Source: an uncultured SAR116 cluster alpha proteobacterium
Lineage (GTDB): Bacteria > Pseudomonadota > Alphaproteobacteria > Puniceispirillales > Marisalimonadaceae
Direction of reading: 5' to 3'
Length of the DNA: 64,000 nucleotides
Assembly: GCA_902590245.1 (NCBI GenBank)
Contig: CACIWG010000003.1
Location: 21,602 to 85,601 of the forward strand
The notes beneath the pieces were generated by a model. That model was not told the origin of the DNA. It searched no databases and saw only the letters and a program-made list of their open reading frames with translations. Position numbers and translations under genes: made by a program. Positions 27,647 through 35,874 of the stretch are shown piece after piece (position 1 is the stretch's first letter; every line of letters begins with the position of its first letter).

Positions 27647-28438
27647 TTAATTTAAACTAATTTGAAAATTACCTAAATCTGAATAATCTGCTTTTACAAT
27701 ATCACCTTTTTTTATTGGAATTGGCTTTGTAACAGTACCAGTAGAAACAAAATGACCTTTCTTTAAAGGAATTTTAAATTCTAATAATTCATTTAATAAC
27801 CACTTAAGTGCCAATATTGGACTTCCTAATACATTTTCTCCCAAACCATGTTCACTAATTTCATCATTAACTGAAATACAAACTTTTTGATCTTTTAAGT
27901 TTTTATTTTTCCAATCATCAGATAATTTTGGTCCAAGAATAAATTGATTTGCACATGCATTATCAGCTATCAAATTAGCCTCACCTACTTTGGTAAAATT
28001 TAAAAATCTAGAATCTGGTAGCTCAATGCCAGCATATAAACTTTCAATTATTAAGAGTGTTTCTTGCTCTGAGTAATTAGATTTGTTGAAATCTAAATCA
28101 TGTTTCATTTTAAAAATAAATTCCACTTCAGCTACTAACATTTGATTTGGTAATAATTTAATACTTTCATTATAATTATTTTTTTTTTCTTCGAGCAAAA
28201 CTCCAGCGAGTGGCGACTGAGCTCCTATATGTTCCTGACCAGCTTTATTACTTGCAGCAATCTTCCAACCAAAAATATCCTTGCTTGAAAATTTATTAAA
28301 ATACTTTTGAACTTCATAACCATCAGTTCTATCTTTTGGTGCGATATCATCAATAACAGTAATGTCATCAATTAAAGTTCCATTTTGCCAATGGTTCCAA
28401 ATGATATTTGCTAATTTAAATTCATTATCTTTTTTCAT
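27647..28438 (-). CDS. 2-keto-4-pentenoate hydratase / fumarylacetoacetate hydrolase-family protein
   Basis: About 263 aa. Layout resembles the MhpD/DmpE-type hydratases: N-terminal helical part, GWKIAASNKAGQEHIGAQSPLAG (about 60-82), VAEVEFIFKM with the metal-binding Glu pair (about 103-112), GIELPDSRF (about 138-146), and the C-terminal GHFVSTGTVTKPIPIKKGD. The true substrate is unknown; no meta-cleavage pathway genes are nearby. I moved the start from the track's TTG (28447) to ATG 28438. It ends 15 bp before the uup start, so the two may be co-transcribed. Confidence 0.75.
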   Translation of the reverse strand: MKKDNEFKLANIIWNHWQNGTLIDDITVIDDIAPKDRTDGYEVQKYFNKFSSKDIFGWKIAASNKAGQEHIGAQSPLAGVLLEEKKNNYNESIKLLPNQMLVAEVEFIFKMKHDLDFNKSNYSEQETLLIIESLYAGIELPDSRFLNFTKVGEANLIADNACANQFILGPKLSDDWKNKNLKDQKVCISVNDEISEHGLGENVLGSPILALKWLLNELLEFKIPLKKGHFVSTGTVTKPIPIKKGDIVKADYSDLGNFQISLN

Positions 28439-28482
28439 ATTCAACAATTCATAAAAAATTTTTAAATTTACAATATCAACAA

Positions 28483-28488
28483 ATTATA
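28483..28488 (-). promoter_or_regulatory. Possible -10 box upstream of the hydratase gene
   Basis: The complement has TATAAT 45 bp before the ATG at 28438, with no convincing -35 at 16-18 bp. The 193-bp gap (28439-28631) is otherwise very AT-rich; I see no ORF, RNA gene or strong hairpin in it. Confidence 0.25.
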
Positions 28489-28631
28489 CATAGATAAAAT
28501 AATTTAAAGTTATTTTTAAAAATTTTAAATTTAGTTGCCTAGTAAACTATTTAAATGGTTCAGGATTTTTTACATTCAAGGTTTGTGGTTTATATAAATT
28601 TGGTTATAAAAAACAAAATTGATTAAAGATA

Positions 28632-29264
28632 TTAATAAGTTATAGGATCAATTTTTTGACTACTTGGTTTAGTGTTTGCAAATGAATCTCTAGTATTGTG
28701 AAATTTCCAGTAATTATCTAAATTAGGGAATTCTCTTCTCCAATCAAATTCTTTAAATCTAATGTCTACATATTCTAGAGTTGTGAAAGCAGAAATGTCA
28801 GCAATATTGAAATAATCATCTACAAAATAATTTTTGGAACCAAGATCTTTAGATAAGTATTTAAGTCCATTAAAAATTTTCTCTTCCTGTCTTTCAATCC
28901 ATTGTTTACTAATTAAATTATTAACTCTTACATTTTCCAGACGAATTAGAACAACTGCATCACAAATACCATCGGAAATTGCTTCAATAGATAGTGTAGA
29001 TAATTCATTCTTATAATCACAAGGGTACAATTTTGGGCTAGGAGCGATTTGATCTAAATATCGAATAATTACTTTGCTATCGAAAATGTGTTGTTTATCT
29101 TTAGTAATTAGAATTGGTACTTTTCCTAATGGGTTTTTATCTTTAGTTAAAGTATTTTTATTCCAAGGAATATCAATAATAACTTCATGATCTATTTTCT
29201 TTTCTTGAAGTGATACTCGTACTTTTCTTGCATATGGACTTGGTGCCGCAATTATTAGTTTCAT
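28632..29264 (-). CDS. Glutathione S-transferase family protein
   Basis: 210 aa. N-terminal thioredoxin-fold domain (1 to about 78) beginning MKLIIAAPSPYARKVRVSLQEK, with the cis-Pro strand GKVPILITKD and the GSH-contacting DSKVIIRYLD. C-terminal helical domain contains YFVDDYFNIADISAFTTLEY, the GST N-capping-box region (normally SxAD). Catalytic Ser is plausibly Ser9 in the APSPYARKVR loop. Specific activity unknown. It lies 62 bp downstream of tRNA-Glu on the same strand. Confidence 0.85.
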   Translation of the reverse strand: MKLIIAAPSPYARKVRVSLQEKKIDHEVIIDIPWNKNTLTKDKNPLGKVPILITKDKQHIFDSKVIIRYLDQIAPSPKLYPCDYKNELSTLSIEAISDGICDAVVLIRLENVRVNNLISKQWIERQEEKIFNGLKYLSKDLGSKNYFVDDYFNIADISAFTTLEYVDIRFKEFDWRREFPNLDNYWKFHNTRDSFANTKPSSQKIDPITY

Positions 29265-29326
29265 GCCAGTAATCTAATCAAAATATAAACTTTAGGTTAA
29301 TAATAATTAATATTTTTGAATTTTAA

Positions 29327-29402
29327 TGGTGACCCCTACGGGATTCGAACCCGTGTTGCCGCCGTGAAAGGGCGATGTCCTAAACCACTAGACGAAGGGG
29401 CC
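29327..29402 (-). tRNA. tRNA-Glu (anticodon TTC)
   Basis: The complement folds as a complete tRNA: acceptor GGCCCCT pairing with AGGGGTC (one G-U), D-arm TCTAGTGGTTTAGGA, anticodon arm CGCCCTTTCACGGCG with TTC in the loop, T-arm ACGGGTTCGAATCCCGT, discriminator A and an encoded CCA. The D-loop has TGGTTTAGG rather than the common TGGTTAGG. Its cognate synthetase gltX is at 37794-39137. Often this tRNA serves both protein synthesis and tetrapyrrole synthesis (hemB is in this window), but no hemA is seen here. Confidence 0.97.
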
Positions 29403-29414
29403 ATTATTTTTTAA

Positions 29415-29443
29415 TTCATAAATTAAAAATCAAAAGTTATCAA
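29415..29443 (-). promoter_or_regulatory. Candidate promoter of tRNA-Glu
   Basis: On the complement, TTGATA (29438-29443) and TATGAA (29415-29420) are separated by exactly 17 bp, with the mature tRNA 5' end 12 bp downstream of the -10. The -35 overlaps the recJ stop region. Plausible sigma70-type promoter; AT-rich background lowers certainty. Confidence 0.45.
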
Positions 29444-31227
29444 GTCATTATATCAATTAAATTAAATTCCACTTTGTTCTTATTATTCCATTCATTTGAA
29501 ACTAAATTACCTAAAAAATGTAAGGACTTATTTTTTTCTAAAACTGATAAAAAGGTAGTTTCATTAATATTAAAAATTTTACAATCTATTTCACCTGAAT
29601 TATCATAAACTTTAACAAGAAGATGTTGTTTTTCTTTTCCAAAAAAGACTAATTTATTAATTATTACATCTTTTAGTAGAAATATTGGCATTGGATTCCC
29701 CTGTCCCCATGGCCCAAGTTTTTTAATCCAATCCATTAAGTCACTATTCAAAGATGAGATTGATAATTCACTAGTAACTAATATTTCTGAAATTAATTTA
29801 TTTTCTTGGAAGGCATGTTCAACCTTAGAAATCAAAAAATCTTTAAACATTTGTATTTTATTATTTTCAATTGTAAGACCAGCAGCTAAGTCATGTCCTC
29901 CACCTTTAACAAGTAATTTCTTATCTAAAGCCTCCAAAAAATATTCCCCTATTGGAATATTAGCAATAGATCTAGCTGATCCTTTAGAATGATTATGACC
30001 TAATGATATTGCACAACAAGGTCTGTTGTACTTTTCTTTAATTTTACCAGCCAAGATACCAACAATTCCTTCATTCCAATTTTCACCAACTAAAAATAAA
30101 AAATCAGGTAATTTTCCTATCTTATTTTTTTCACTCTCAACCATGCCTATTGCTTCTAAAGTAGAGTTGTTAGTTAATTTCTTTCTTTTCTCATTAAGTT
30201 GATAAAGTTTTGATGCAAGCTCATTTGCTTTACTAATATCTTTTGATATCAATAAACTTACACCTATGTCGCTTGAACCAATTCTTCCAGCTGCATTAAT
30301 TTTTGGCCCTAGTTTATAACCCAAAGTTTCTTCATCTGGTATTTTATTTAGATCCGATATATCGCATAAAGCATTTATACCTAGATTTTTTCTCTGAGAA
30401 ATAATATTTAAACCAGCTTTAACAAAACATCTATTAAGGCCTTTTAAAGGGACTACATCACAAACTGTTCCTAAAGCAACTAAATCTAAAAATCTAAATA
30501 AATTTGGTTCTTTTATTTTTTCAAAAACACCTCTTTGTCTTAACTCTCTAGTTAAACCAACAATCATTATAAAAGTTACCCCAACAGCACTTAAATAATG
30601 ATATTCATTTCCATTTTCTTTACGCTTAGGATTTACTATTGAAAAAGCAGGAGGCAAATCATCATCGGGTGTATGATGATCAATGATAATACAATCTATG
30701 TCTGTCTTATTTAATTCTTTTAATGGTTCATGAGAATTAATTCCACAATCAACTGTTATAATTAAATTTGAGCCTTTTGAAATTAAACTATTCAAAGCAG
30801 AAATATTTGGGCCATAACCTTCTAAAAATCTATCTGGTATATGAATGTGAACTTCAATCTCAAAATATTGTAAAAATAATTTTAACAATGCTGCAGAAGT
30901 TGCACCATCGACATCATAATCACCAAAAATCCCTATAGGATTTTTATTTTCTATTTCATTTGCAATACGCTTAACTGTTTTATCCATATCTATAAAAATA
31001 TTTGGGTCAGGGAGAAAGTTTTTTATCTTTGGGTCTATGAAAAGTTCAAAATTATCTTTAGAAACCTTATTATCAATTAGGATTGGCACTAATACAGAAG
31101 GAAAATTAAACCTTTGAGAAAAGAACAATTCAAAATGTGTTTCTAATTCTGTTTTAGTTGATAATTTCCAGTAATTTTGATTTATTGATTTTTTATTTTG
31201 GTAATAGCTATTTTGATTATCATTCAT
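29440..31227 (-). CDS. recJ: Single-stranded-DNA-specific exonuclease RecJ
   Basis: 5'-3' ssDNA exonuclease (595 aa) for recombination and mismatch/base-excision repair. DHH domain: IFGDYDVDGATSAALLKL (motif I), ITVDCGINSHEPL, DCIIIDHHTPDDDLPPAF (the DHH triad), and GPKINAAGRIG. DHHA1/OB part: KGSARSIANIPIGEYF and KGGGHDLAAGLTIE. Complete in length. Lies 6 bp after hom; in many alphaproteobacteria glpX intervenes, but it is absent here. Confidence 0.96.
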   Translation of the reverse strand: MNDNQNSYYQNKKSINQNYWKLSTKTELETHFELFFSQRFNFPSVLVPILIDNKVSKDNFELFIDPKIKNFLPDPNIFIDMDKTVKRIANEIENKNPIGIFGDYDVDGATSAALLKLFLQYFEIEVHIHIPDRFLEGYGPNISALNSLISKGSNLIITVDCGINSHEPLKELNKTDIDCIIIDHHTPDDDLPPAFSIVNPKRKENGNEYHYLSAVGVTFIMIVGLTRELRQRGVFEKIKEPNLFRFLDLVALGTVCDVVPLKGLNRCFVKAGLNIISQRKNLGINALCDISDLNKIPDEETLGYKLGPKINAAGRIGSSDIGVSLLISKDISKANELASKLYQLNEKRKKLTNNSTLEAIGMVESEKNKIGKLPDFLFLVGENWNEGIVGILAGKIKEKYNRPCCAISLGHNHSKGSARSIANIPIGEYFLEALDKKLLVKGGGHDLAAGLTIENNKIQMFKDFLISKVEHAFQENKLISEILVTSELSISSLNSDLMDWIKKLGPWGQGNPMPIFLLKDVIINKLVFFGKEKQHLLVKVYDNSGEIDCKIFNINETTFLSVLEKNKSLHFLGNLVSNEWNNKNKVEFNLIDIMT

Positions 31228-31233
31228 TTTATT

Positions 31234-32508
31234 TTAATTATATATACAAAAAGCTAATGCGTTACCGACTGTACCTTTTAATTTATTAATTTTTAAAACA
31301 GCTTTTCCCATCTGAGTACGTTTAACAGTATGAGTAAATATAATTAGATTTGCAACTTGATTACCTTTCTGTAAATCTTGATAAATAGTTTCAATAGAAA
31401 TTTTGAAGGTTTTAAAAATACTAGTTAAATCAGATAAAATTCCAACTTTATCTACAACACTTACTCTTAAATAAAATTTGACTTCAGACTTAAACGATTT
31501 TGAATTTGATACTTGATTAATTTTATCACTGTTTCTTAATATTCCAGTTCTATTTCCTCCAGCTAAACAATCAAATATATCAGACATAACTGCTGAAGCA
31601 GTTGGCTTTGACCCAGCTCCAGCGCCAGTCAAAAGTAGTGGTCCTGCTAAATTAGAATTAATTTCAATTGCATTTAAAACGCCTTCAATTTTAGCAAGAC
31701 TATGATCTTTAGAAATCAGCCATGGTTCTACTGAACATTCAAAAGAATTTTCATTTGAACATATTGCAAGCAATTTTATTTTGTAACCAAAATTACGAGC
31801 AGTTTTAATATCATATAAGGTTACTTCTGACACACCTCTCACATGCATTCCAGATAATCTTGGTAACTTTTTAAATACTAAAAGAGATAAAATTGCTAAT
31901 TTATGTGCAGCATCAATTCCTTCAACATCAAAAGTTGGGTCTTTTTCTGCATAACCAAGTTTTTGAGCAGTTTTAAGAACTTTTTCAAAATCTATAGATT
32001 TCTTCTCAATTTCATCCATAAGATAATTTGATGTTCCATTCATAATACCTGTAATTTGAGAAATTTTATTAGAGACTAAACTTTCTTTTATTACCTTAAT
32101 GACTGGCACTCCTCCAGCAACCGACGCTTCAAATCCAAAATAAACTGAATTTTTATTTGATAATTCTGACAGATCCTTGCCATGTTCTGCAATTAAAGCT
32201 TTATTAGCGGTTATCAGATGTTTGTTGTTTTTAATAGCTATAAAACAAACATCCTTAGCAATGCCTTCCGAACCTCCTATTAATTCAATAATTAAATCTA
32301 TATTTTTATCCTGAGCTAACTTCTTGGCATCTGAAAAATAAGCAATACCTTTTGGTATAAAATTACGTTTCTTTTTTTTATTTCTGTACGAAACTGCTTT
32401 AATAATAAAAGATTTTTTATATTCTTTATGTTTAGTTAATTGACTAACGACTTCACTGCCAACATTTCCAATACCAGCTATTCCAATTGAAACAGGTAAT
32501 GATGTCAT
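31234..32508 (-). CDS. hom: Homoserine dehydrogenase
   Basis: NAD(P)H-dependent reduction of aspartate semialdehyde to homoserine, en route to threonine and methionine. 424 aa: Rossmann domain SIGIAGIGNVGSEVVSQL (about 6-23), KHLITANKALIAEHG, ASVAGGVPVIKVIKE, GIMNGTSNYLMDEIE, GYAEKDPTFDVEGIDAAHKL, and a C-terminal ACT domain (about 345-424, VSVVDKVGILSDLTSIF) for feedback regulation. Between rpsI and recJ on the same strand. Confidence 0.96.
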   Translation of the reverse strand: MTSLPVSIGIAGIGNVGSEVVSQLTKHKEYKKSFIIKAVSYRNKKKKRNFIPKGIAYFSDAKKLAQDKNIDLIIELIGGSEGIAKDVCFIAIKNNKHLITANKALIAEHGKDLSELSNKNSVYFGFEASVAGGVPVIKVIKESLVSNKISQITGIMNGTSNYLMDEIEKKSIDFEKVLKTAQKLGYAEKDPTFDVEGIDAAHKLAILSLLVFKKLPRLSGMHVRGVSEVTLYDIKTARNFGYKIKLLAICSNENSFECSVEPWLISKDHSLAKIEGVLNAIEINSNLAGPLLLTGAGAGSKPTASAVMSDIFDCLAGGNRTGILRNSDKINQVSNSKSFKSEVKFYLRVSVVDKVGILSDLTSIFKTFKISIETIYQDLQKGNQVANLIIFTHTVKRTQMGKAVLKINKLKGTVGNALAFCIYN

Positions 32509-32513
32509 AAAAC

Positions 32514-32990
32514 TTATCTTTTAGAGAATTGAAAACTTTTTCTAGCTTTTGCTTTGCCGTATTTTTTTCTTTCAACTGTACGGGAATCTCTTGTCAAAAG
32601 TCCAGCTGATTTTAAAGTTGTTCTTAATTCAGGTTCGAATAAAGAGAGGGCTTTACTTATTCCATGTTTAACAGCACCTGCCTGACCAGAAAGGCCACCA
32701 CCTTTGACAGTTGCCATTACATCAAATTCTTTAACTCTATTAGCTATCTCAAAGACATGGTTGAGTTGCATTTGTAAGACTGGTCTATCAAAATAAATTG
32801 GCATTTCCTTGCCGTTTACAGTCATGACACCAGATCCTCGTTTTACCCAAACTCTGGCAGTAGAATCTTTCCTTCTGCCAGTAGCATAAGATCTACCCAA
32901 TTTATCAATTTTAGGTTCAGTTGGCTGCATTGATTGATCTGCATTAGCATTACTTTCTAATTCATTCATATTATTTACTTCTTCATTCAT
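32514..32990 (-). CDS. rpsI: 30S ribosomal protein S9
   Basis: 158 aa. Core S9 from about residue 33: [38 protein letters not shown], and the C-terminal [26 protein letters not shown], whose end reaches the P-site tRNA. The first about 28 residues ([20 protein letters not shown]) form an acidic Asn/Glu-rich extension that is unlike the basic core; an N-terminal extension is common in alphaproteobacterial S9. An alternative start at the second Met (residue 8) cannot be excluded. Follows rplM by 7 bp. Confidence 0.96.
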   Translation of the reverse strand: MNEEVNNMNELESNANADQSMQPTEPKIDKLGRSYATGRRKDSTARVWVKRGSGVMTVNGKEMPIYFDRPVLQMQLNHVFEIANRVKEFDVMATVKGGGLSGQAGAVKHGISKALSLFEPELRTTLKSAGLLTRDSRTVERKKYGKAKARKSFQFSKR

Positions 32991-32997
32991 ATATGAC

Positions 32998-33462
32998 CTA
33001 ACTATTTTTTCTATTTAAAGATTTAATATCAATTGCCTCAGGTTTCTGAGCTTGGTAAGGATGTTCGCTTCCACTGTAAATATGAAGTTGTTTTAAAACT
33101 TTTCTTCCTAAGGGACCTTTTGGTATCATTCTTTTAACAGCAAGTTGAATTACCTTAGAAGGAGTTTTACCAGTTAGTATTTTTTCTGGTGTAGTAGATT
33201 TAATACCTCCAGGATAACCAGTATGCCAATAATAATTTTTGTTAAATCTTTTTTGGCCTTTTAAAAGAACTTTTTCAGAATTGATGATAATTATGTTATC
33301 TCCACATTGCATATTCGGAGTAAAATATACTTTATCTTTACCTCTTAATTTATTTGCAACAATTGCTGCTAATCTACCTAACACTAGGCCTTCAGCATCT
33401 ATGATGTACCAACTTCTCTTCAAATCAGCAACTTTGGGTATAAAAGTTTTATTTGGTCTCAT
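32998..33462 (-). CDS. rplM: 50S ribosomal protein L13
   Basis: 154 aa. Conserved: [93 protein letters not shown]. The track's ORF starts 18 codons too early (33516); the ATG at 33462 has GAGG upstream and gives [10 protein letters not shown], the usual N-terminus. Leads the rplM-rpsI transcription unit, with a good promoter just upstream. Confidence 0.97.
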   Translation of the reverse strand: MRPNKTFIPKVADLKRSWYIIDAEGLVLGRLAAIVANKLRGKDKVYFTPNMQCGDNIIIINSEKVLLKGQKRFNKNYYWHTGYPGGIKSTTPEKILTGKTPSKVIQLAVKRMIPKGPLGRKVLKQLHIYSGSEHPYQAQKPEAIDIKSLNRKNS

Positions 33463-33484
33463 AATATCCTCTAAATATACTGTG

Positions 33485-33513
33485 CTTATATAAGTAATGA
33501 TTTGATTAGTCAA
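33485..33513 (-). promoter_or_regulatory. Promoter of rplM-rpsI
   Basis: Complement strand: TTGACT (33508-33513), a 17-bp spacer, and TATAAG (33485-33490), followed by a short leader with the GAGG ribosome-binding site and the rplM ATG at 33462. The predicted transcript start is about 15 nt before the ATG. The best sigma70-like match I found in the window. Confidence 0.6.
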
Positions 33514-33540
33514 CAAATCAAAACAATAAATAGTAAGTTT

Positions 33541-33546
33541 TATAAT
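33541..33546 (+). promoter_or_regulatory. Candidate -10 box of the trpD-trpC-moaC-moeA unit
   Basis: Perfect TATAAT on the plus strand, 35 bp before the trpD ATG, within the 118-bp divergent spacer shared with rplM. The expected -35 position is weak (TCAAAA). No trp leader peptide or attenuator hairpin is visible. Confidence 0.4.
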
Positions 33547-33580
33547 TTACATATTAAAAGATTTTTTTTATGTTTACTAA

Positions 33581-34615
33581 ATGTTAACAACTGAAGATTT
33601 TAAGAAACAGATTGAAGTCTTATCTAACGGCAAATATTTGTCCTATGATGAAGGTAAGTCTGCATTTGAGTATATAATGACTGGCAATGCAACTGATATA
33701 TTAATTTCATCATTTCTAACATCCTTGAAAATCATATTTATAAATAGTGGCATTTCTCACGATATCATTGCAGCTGGTGCGGATATCATGCGAGAAAAAG
33801 CTATTAAGATTAATGCCCCAGACGATACAATTGATGTTGTAGGAACAGGTGGAGATGGTCATAATACTTTAAATATTTCAACTGCTACAGCTCTAGTAAT
33901 ATCAGGAGCTGGAATAAAAGTCGCTAAACATGGCAATTATTCAGCAAGCTCTATGTCAGGATCAGCTGATGTATTAATTTCATTGGGTATAAACATTAAA
34001 AATGATATTTCTAATGTTCAAAAATGTTTAGATGAATGTGGAATATGTTTTCTTTTTGCACCAAAACACCATAGTGCGATGAAACACGTTATGAATGTTA
34101 GAAAAGAACTTCATTTTAGAACAATATTTAACTTACTAGGCCCCTTATCCAACCCTGCATTTGTAAAAAAACAATTAGTTGGTGTTTATGATAAAAGTCT
34201 TTTAATGCCCTTTGCTAAAGCCCTAAAAAAACTCGGATCTACTAATGCTTGGATTGTGTCTAGCGACAATGGAATGGATGAAGTTACCACAACAGGTAAA
34301 ACTTTTGGAGTGAAGCTATTAAATGGAAAGTTATCAGAATTTGAGCTTAAACCAGAAACTTTTGAAATTGAAAAAGTTTCAATTGAAAAACTTAAAGGTG
34401 GGGATTCGAATTATAATGCCAAAGAAATAATACAACTGTTAAATGGAGAAAAAGGACCATTTAGAGATATAGTTAAAGTCAATGCGATTTGTTCAATTTT
34501 AGCCTCTGGACTAACAAATGATGTCAAAGAAGCATCTGAAATGGTAACTAAGTCTATAGACTCCAAATCTGCATTGGAAAAACTTAATTTATTAAAACAA
34601 GTTTCAAATGCTTAA
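33581..34615 (+). CDS. trpD: Anthranilate phosphoribosyltransferase
   Basis: Transfers phosphoribose to anthranilate in tryptophan synthesis (344 aa). Conserved: DVVGTGGDGHNTLNISTATALV (PRPP-binding, about 84-105), KHGNYSASSMSGSADVLISLG, HHSAMKHVMNVRKELHFRTIFNLLGPLSNPA, and DEVTTTGKT. The usual upstream trpE/trpG genes are absent from this cluster. Overlaps trpC by 8 bp. Confidence 0.96.
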   Translation: MLTTEDFKKQIEVLSNGKYLSYDEGKSAFEYIMTGNATDILISSFLTSLKIIFINSGISHDIIAAGADIMREKAIKINAPDDTIDVVGTGGDGHNTLNISTATALVISGAGIKVAKHGNYSASSMSGSADVLISLGINIKNDISNVQKCLDECGICFLFAPKHHSAMKHVMNVRKELHFRTIFNLLGPLSNPAFVKKQLVGVYDKSLLMPFAKALKKLGSTNAWIVSSDNGMDEVTTTGKTFGVKLLNGKLSEFELKPETFEIEKVSIEKLKGGDSNYNAKEIIQLLNGEKGPFRDIVKVNAICSILASGLTNDVKEASEMVTKSIDSKSALEKLNLLKQVSNA

Positions 34616-35405
34616 AATGAAAACATTATCTGATATTGTTGAGTATAAAAAAGAAGAAGTTAATATAAAAAAAAAGCTTTTGACTTTGACTCAAATAAAA
34701 GAAGAAAGCTCCAATTATATTCCAACAAGACCCTTTTTAAAACAAATAGAAAGCAACAAATCTAGGATAAGTATTATCTCTGAAATAAAAAAAGCATCAC
34801 CAAGCAAAGGTGTTATTAGAAGTGATTTTAATCCTGTAGAGATTGGTCAAATTTATGAGAAAAATGGAGCAACATGTCTTTCGATTCTAACTGATAGAAA
34901 ATTTTTTCAAGGTGATGACAAATTCATTAAAGCTGTAAAAAGTAAAGTTTCGCTCCCTGTTTTAAGAAAAGACTTTATTGTTGATGAATGGCAAATTGAA
35001 GAATCAAGATATTTGGGTGCTGATTGTATATTGTTGATTTTATCATGTTTATCATTTGATCAAGCAAAAGAATATGAAGAATATGCTTTTAGTTTAGGTA
35101 TGAACGTAATAGTTGAAGTTCATAATTTACAAGAATTAGAACTTGCTAACAAACTTAAAGCCAAACTAATTGGAATCAATAATAGAAATTTAAAAACAAT
35201 GGATGTTAACATTAACACCTCAATAAATTTGATAAATTATGTAGAGAAAAGTAAAATAGCAATTTCGGAAAGTGGCATCTCTAACTCAAAAGATTTAGAA
35301 AATTTAGTTCAATCTGGGTTCAATACTTTCTTAATTGGTGAAGCTTTGATGAAAGAAAATAATATAGCTAAAATGTTTAAGAGATTAAAGGCAATAGATG
35401 TCTAA
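34608..35405 (+). CDS. trpC: Indole-3-glycerol phosphate synthase
   Basis: TIM-barrel enzyme (265 aa) closing the indole ring. Conserved: ISIISEIKKASPSKGVIRSDF (catalytic Lys), GATCLSILTDRKFFQGDDKFI, LPVLRKDFIVDEWQIEESRYLGADCILLI, IGINNRNLKTMDVN, AISESGISNSKDL. Monofunctional, no TrpF fusion. The ORF starts inside trpD at 34608; a second ATG at 34617, just after the trpD stop, is an equally reasonable start. Overlaps moaC by 8 bp. Confidence 0.96.
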   Translation: MLKMKTLSDIVEYKKEEVNIKKKLLTLTQIKEESSNYIPTRPFLKQIESNKSRISIISEIKKASPSKGVIRSDFNPVEIGQIYEKNGATCLSILTDRKFFQGDDKFIKAVKSKVSLPVLRKDFIVDEWQIEESRYLGADCILLILSCLSFDQAKEYEEYAFSLGMNVIVEVHNLQELELANKLKAKLIGINNRNLKTMDVNINTSINLINYVEKSKIAISESGISNSKDLENLVQSGFNTFLIGEALMKENNIAKMFKRLKAIDV

Positions 35406-35874
35406 AAAATTATCACATTTAGATCATAATAACAACCCAAGTATGGTGGATATAAGTTCAAAATCAGAAAGCAAAAGAATTGCAAAGGCTTATGCGAAAG
35501 TAATGTTAAATAATGAAATACTCAAGCTTATTTCTGAAAATAAAATACTTAAAGGTAACGTCCTTGAAGTTGCAAATATAGCTGGAATTCAAGCGGTAAA
35601 GAAAACTCACGAATTAATTCCTCTTTGTCATCCCTTATCACTTTCATATGTAAAAATACAATTTGAAGTTTCTAAAAATAAAAACTTAATTGAAATTACT
35701 TCAGAAGTATGCAGTGTAGGGAAGACTGGTGTTGAAATGGAAGCACTTACTGCAGTTTCGGCTGCTGCTTTAACAATATATGATATGTGTAAATCTTTAG
35801 ATAAAAAAATAACAATTACTGATATTAAATTAAAACATAAATCAGGCGGTAAATCTGGTATCTTCAATGCCTAA
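35398..35874 (+). CDS. moaC: Cyclic pyranopterin monophosphate synthase
   Basis: Acts with MoaA in the first stage of molybdenum cofactor synthesis (158 aa). Conserved: MVDISSKSESKRIAKAYAKV, HELIPLCHPLSLSYVKI (active-site His), and GKTGVEMEALTAVSAAALTIYDM, ending with KHKSGGKSG. The trpC-moaC-moeA-lexA order is typical of alphaproteobacteria. Overlaps moeA by 8 bp. Confidence 0.96.
   Translation: MSKKLSHLDHNNNPSMVDISSKSESKRIAKAYAKVMLNNEILKLISENKILKGNVLEVANIAGIQAVKKTHELIPLCHPLSLSYVKIQFEVSKNKNLIEITSEVCSVGKTGVEMEALTAVSAAALTIYDMCKSLDKKITITDIKLKHKSGGKSGIFNA

Noticed and set aside
28439-28631. Possible small gene or RNA in the 193-bp gap before the GST gene
   Set aside because: Very AT-rich, no ORF with a ribosome-binding site, no stable stem visible by eye.
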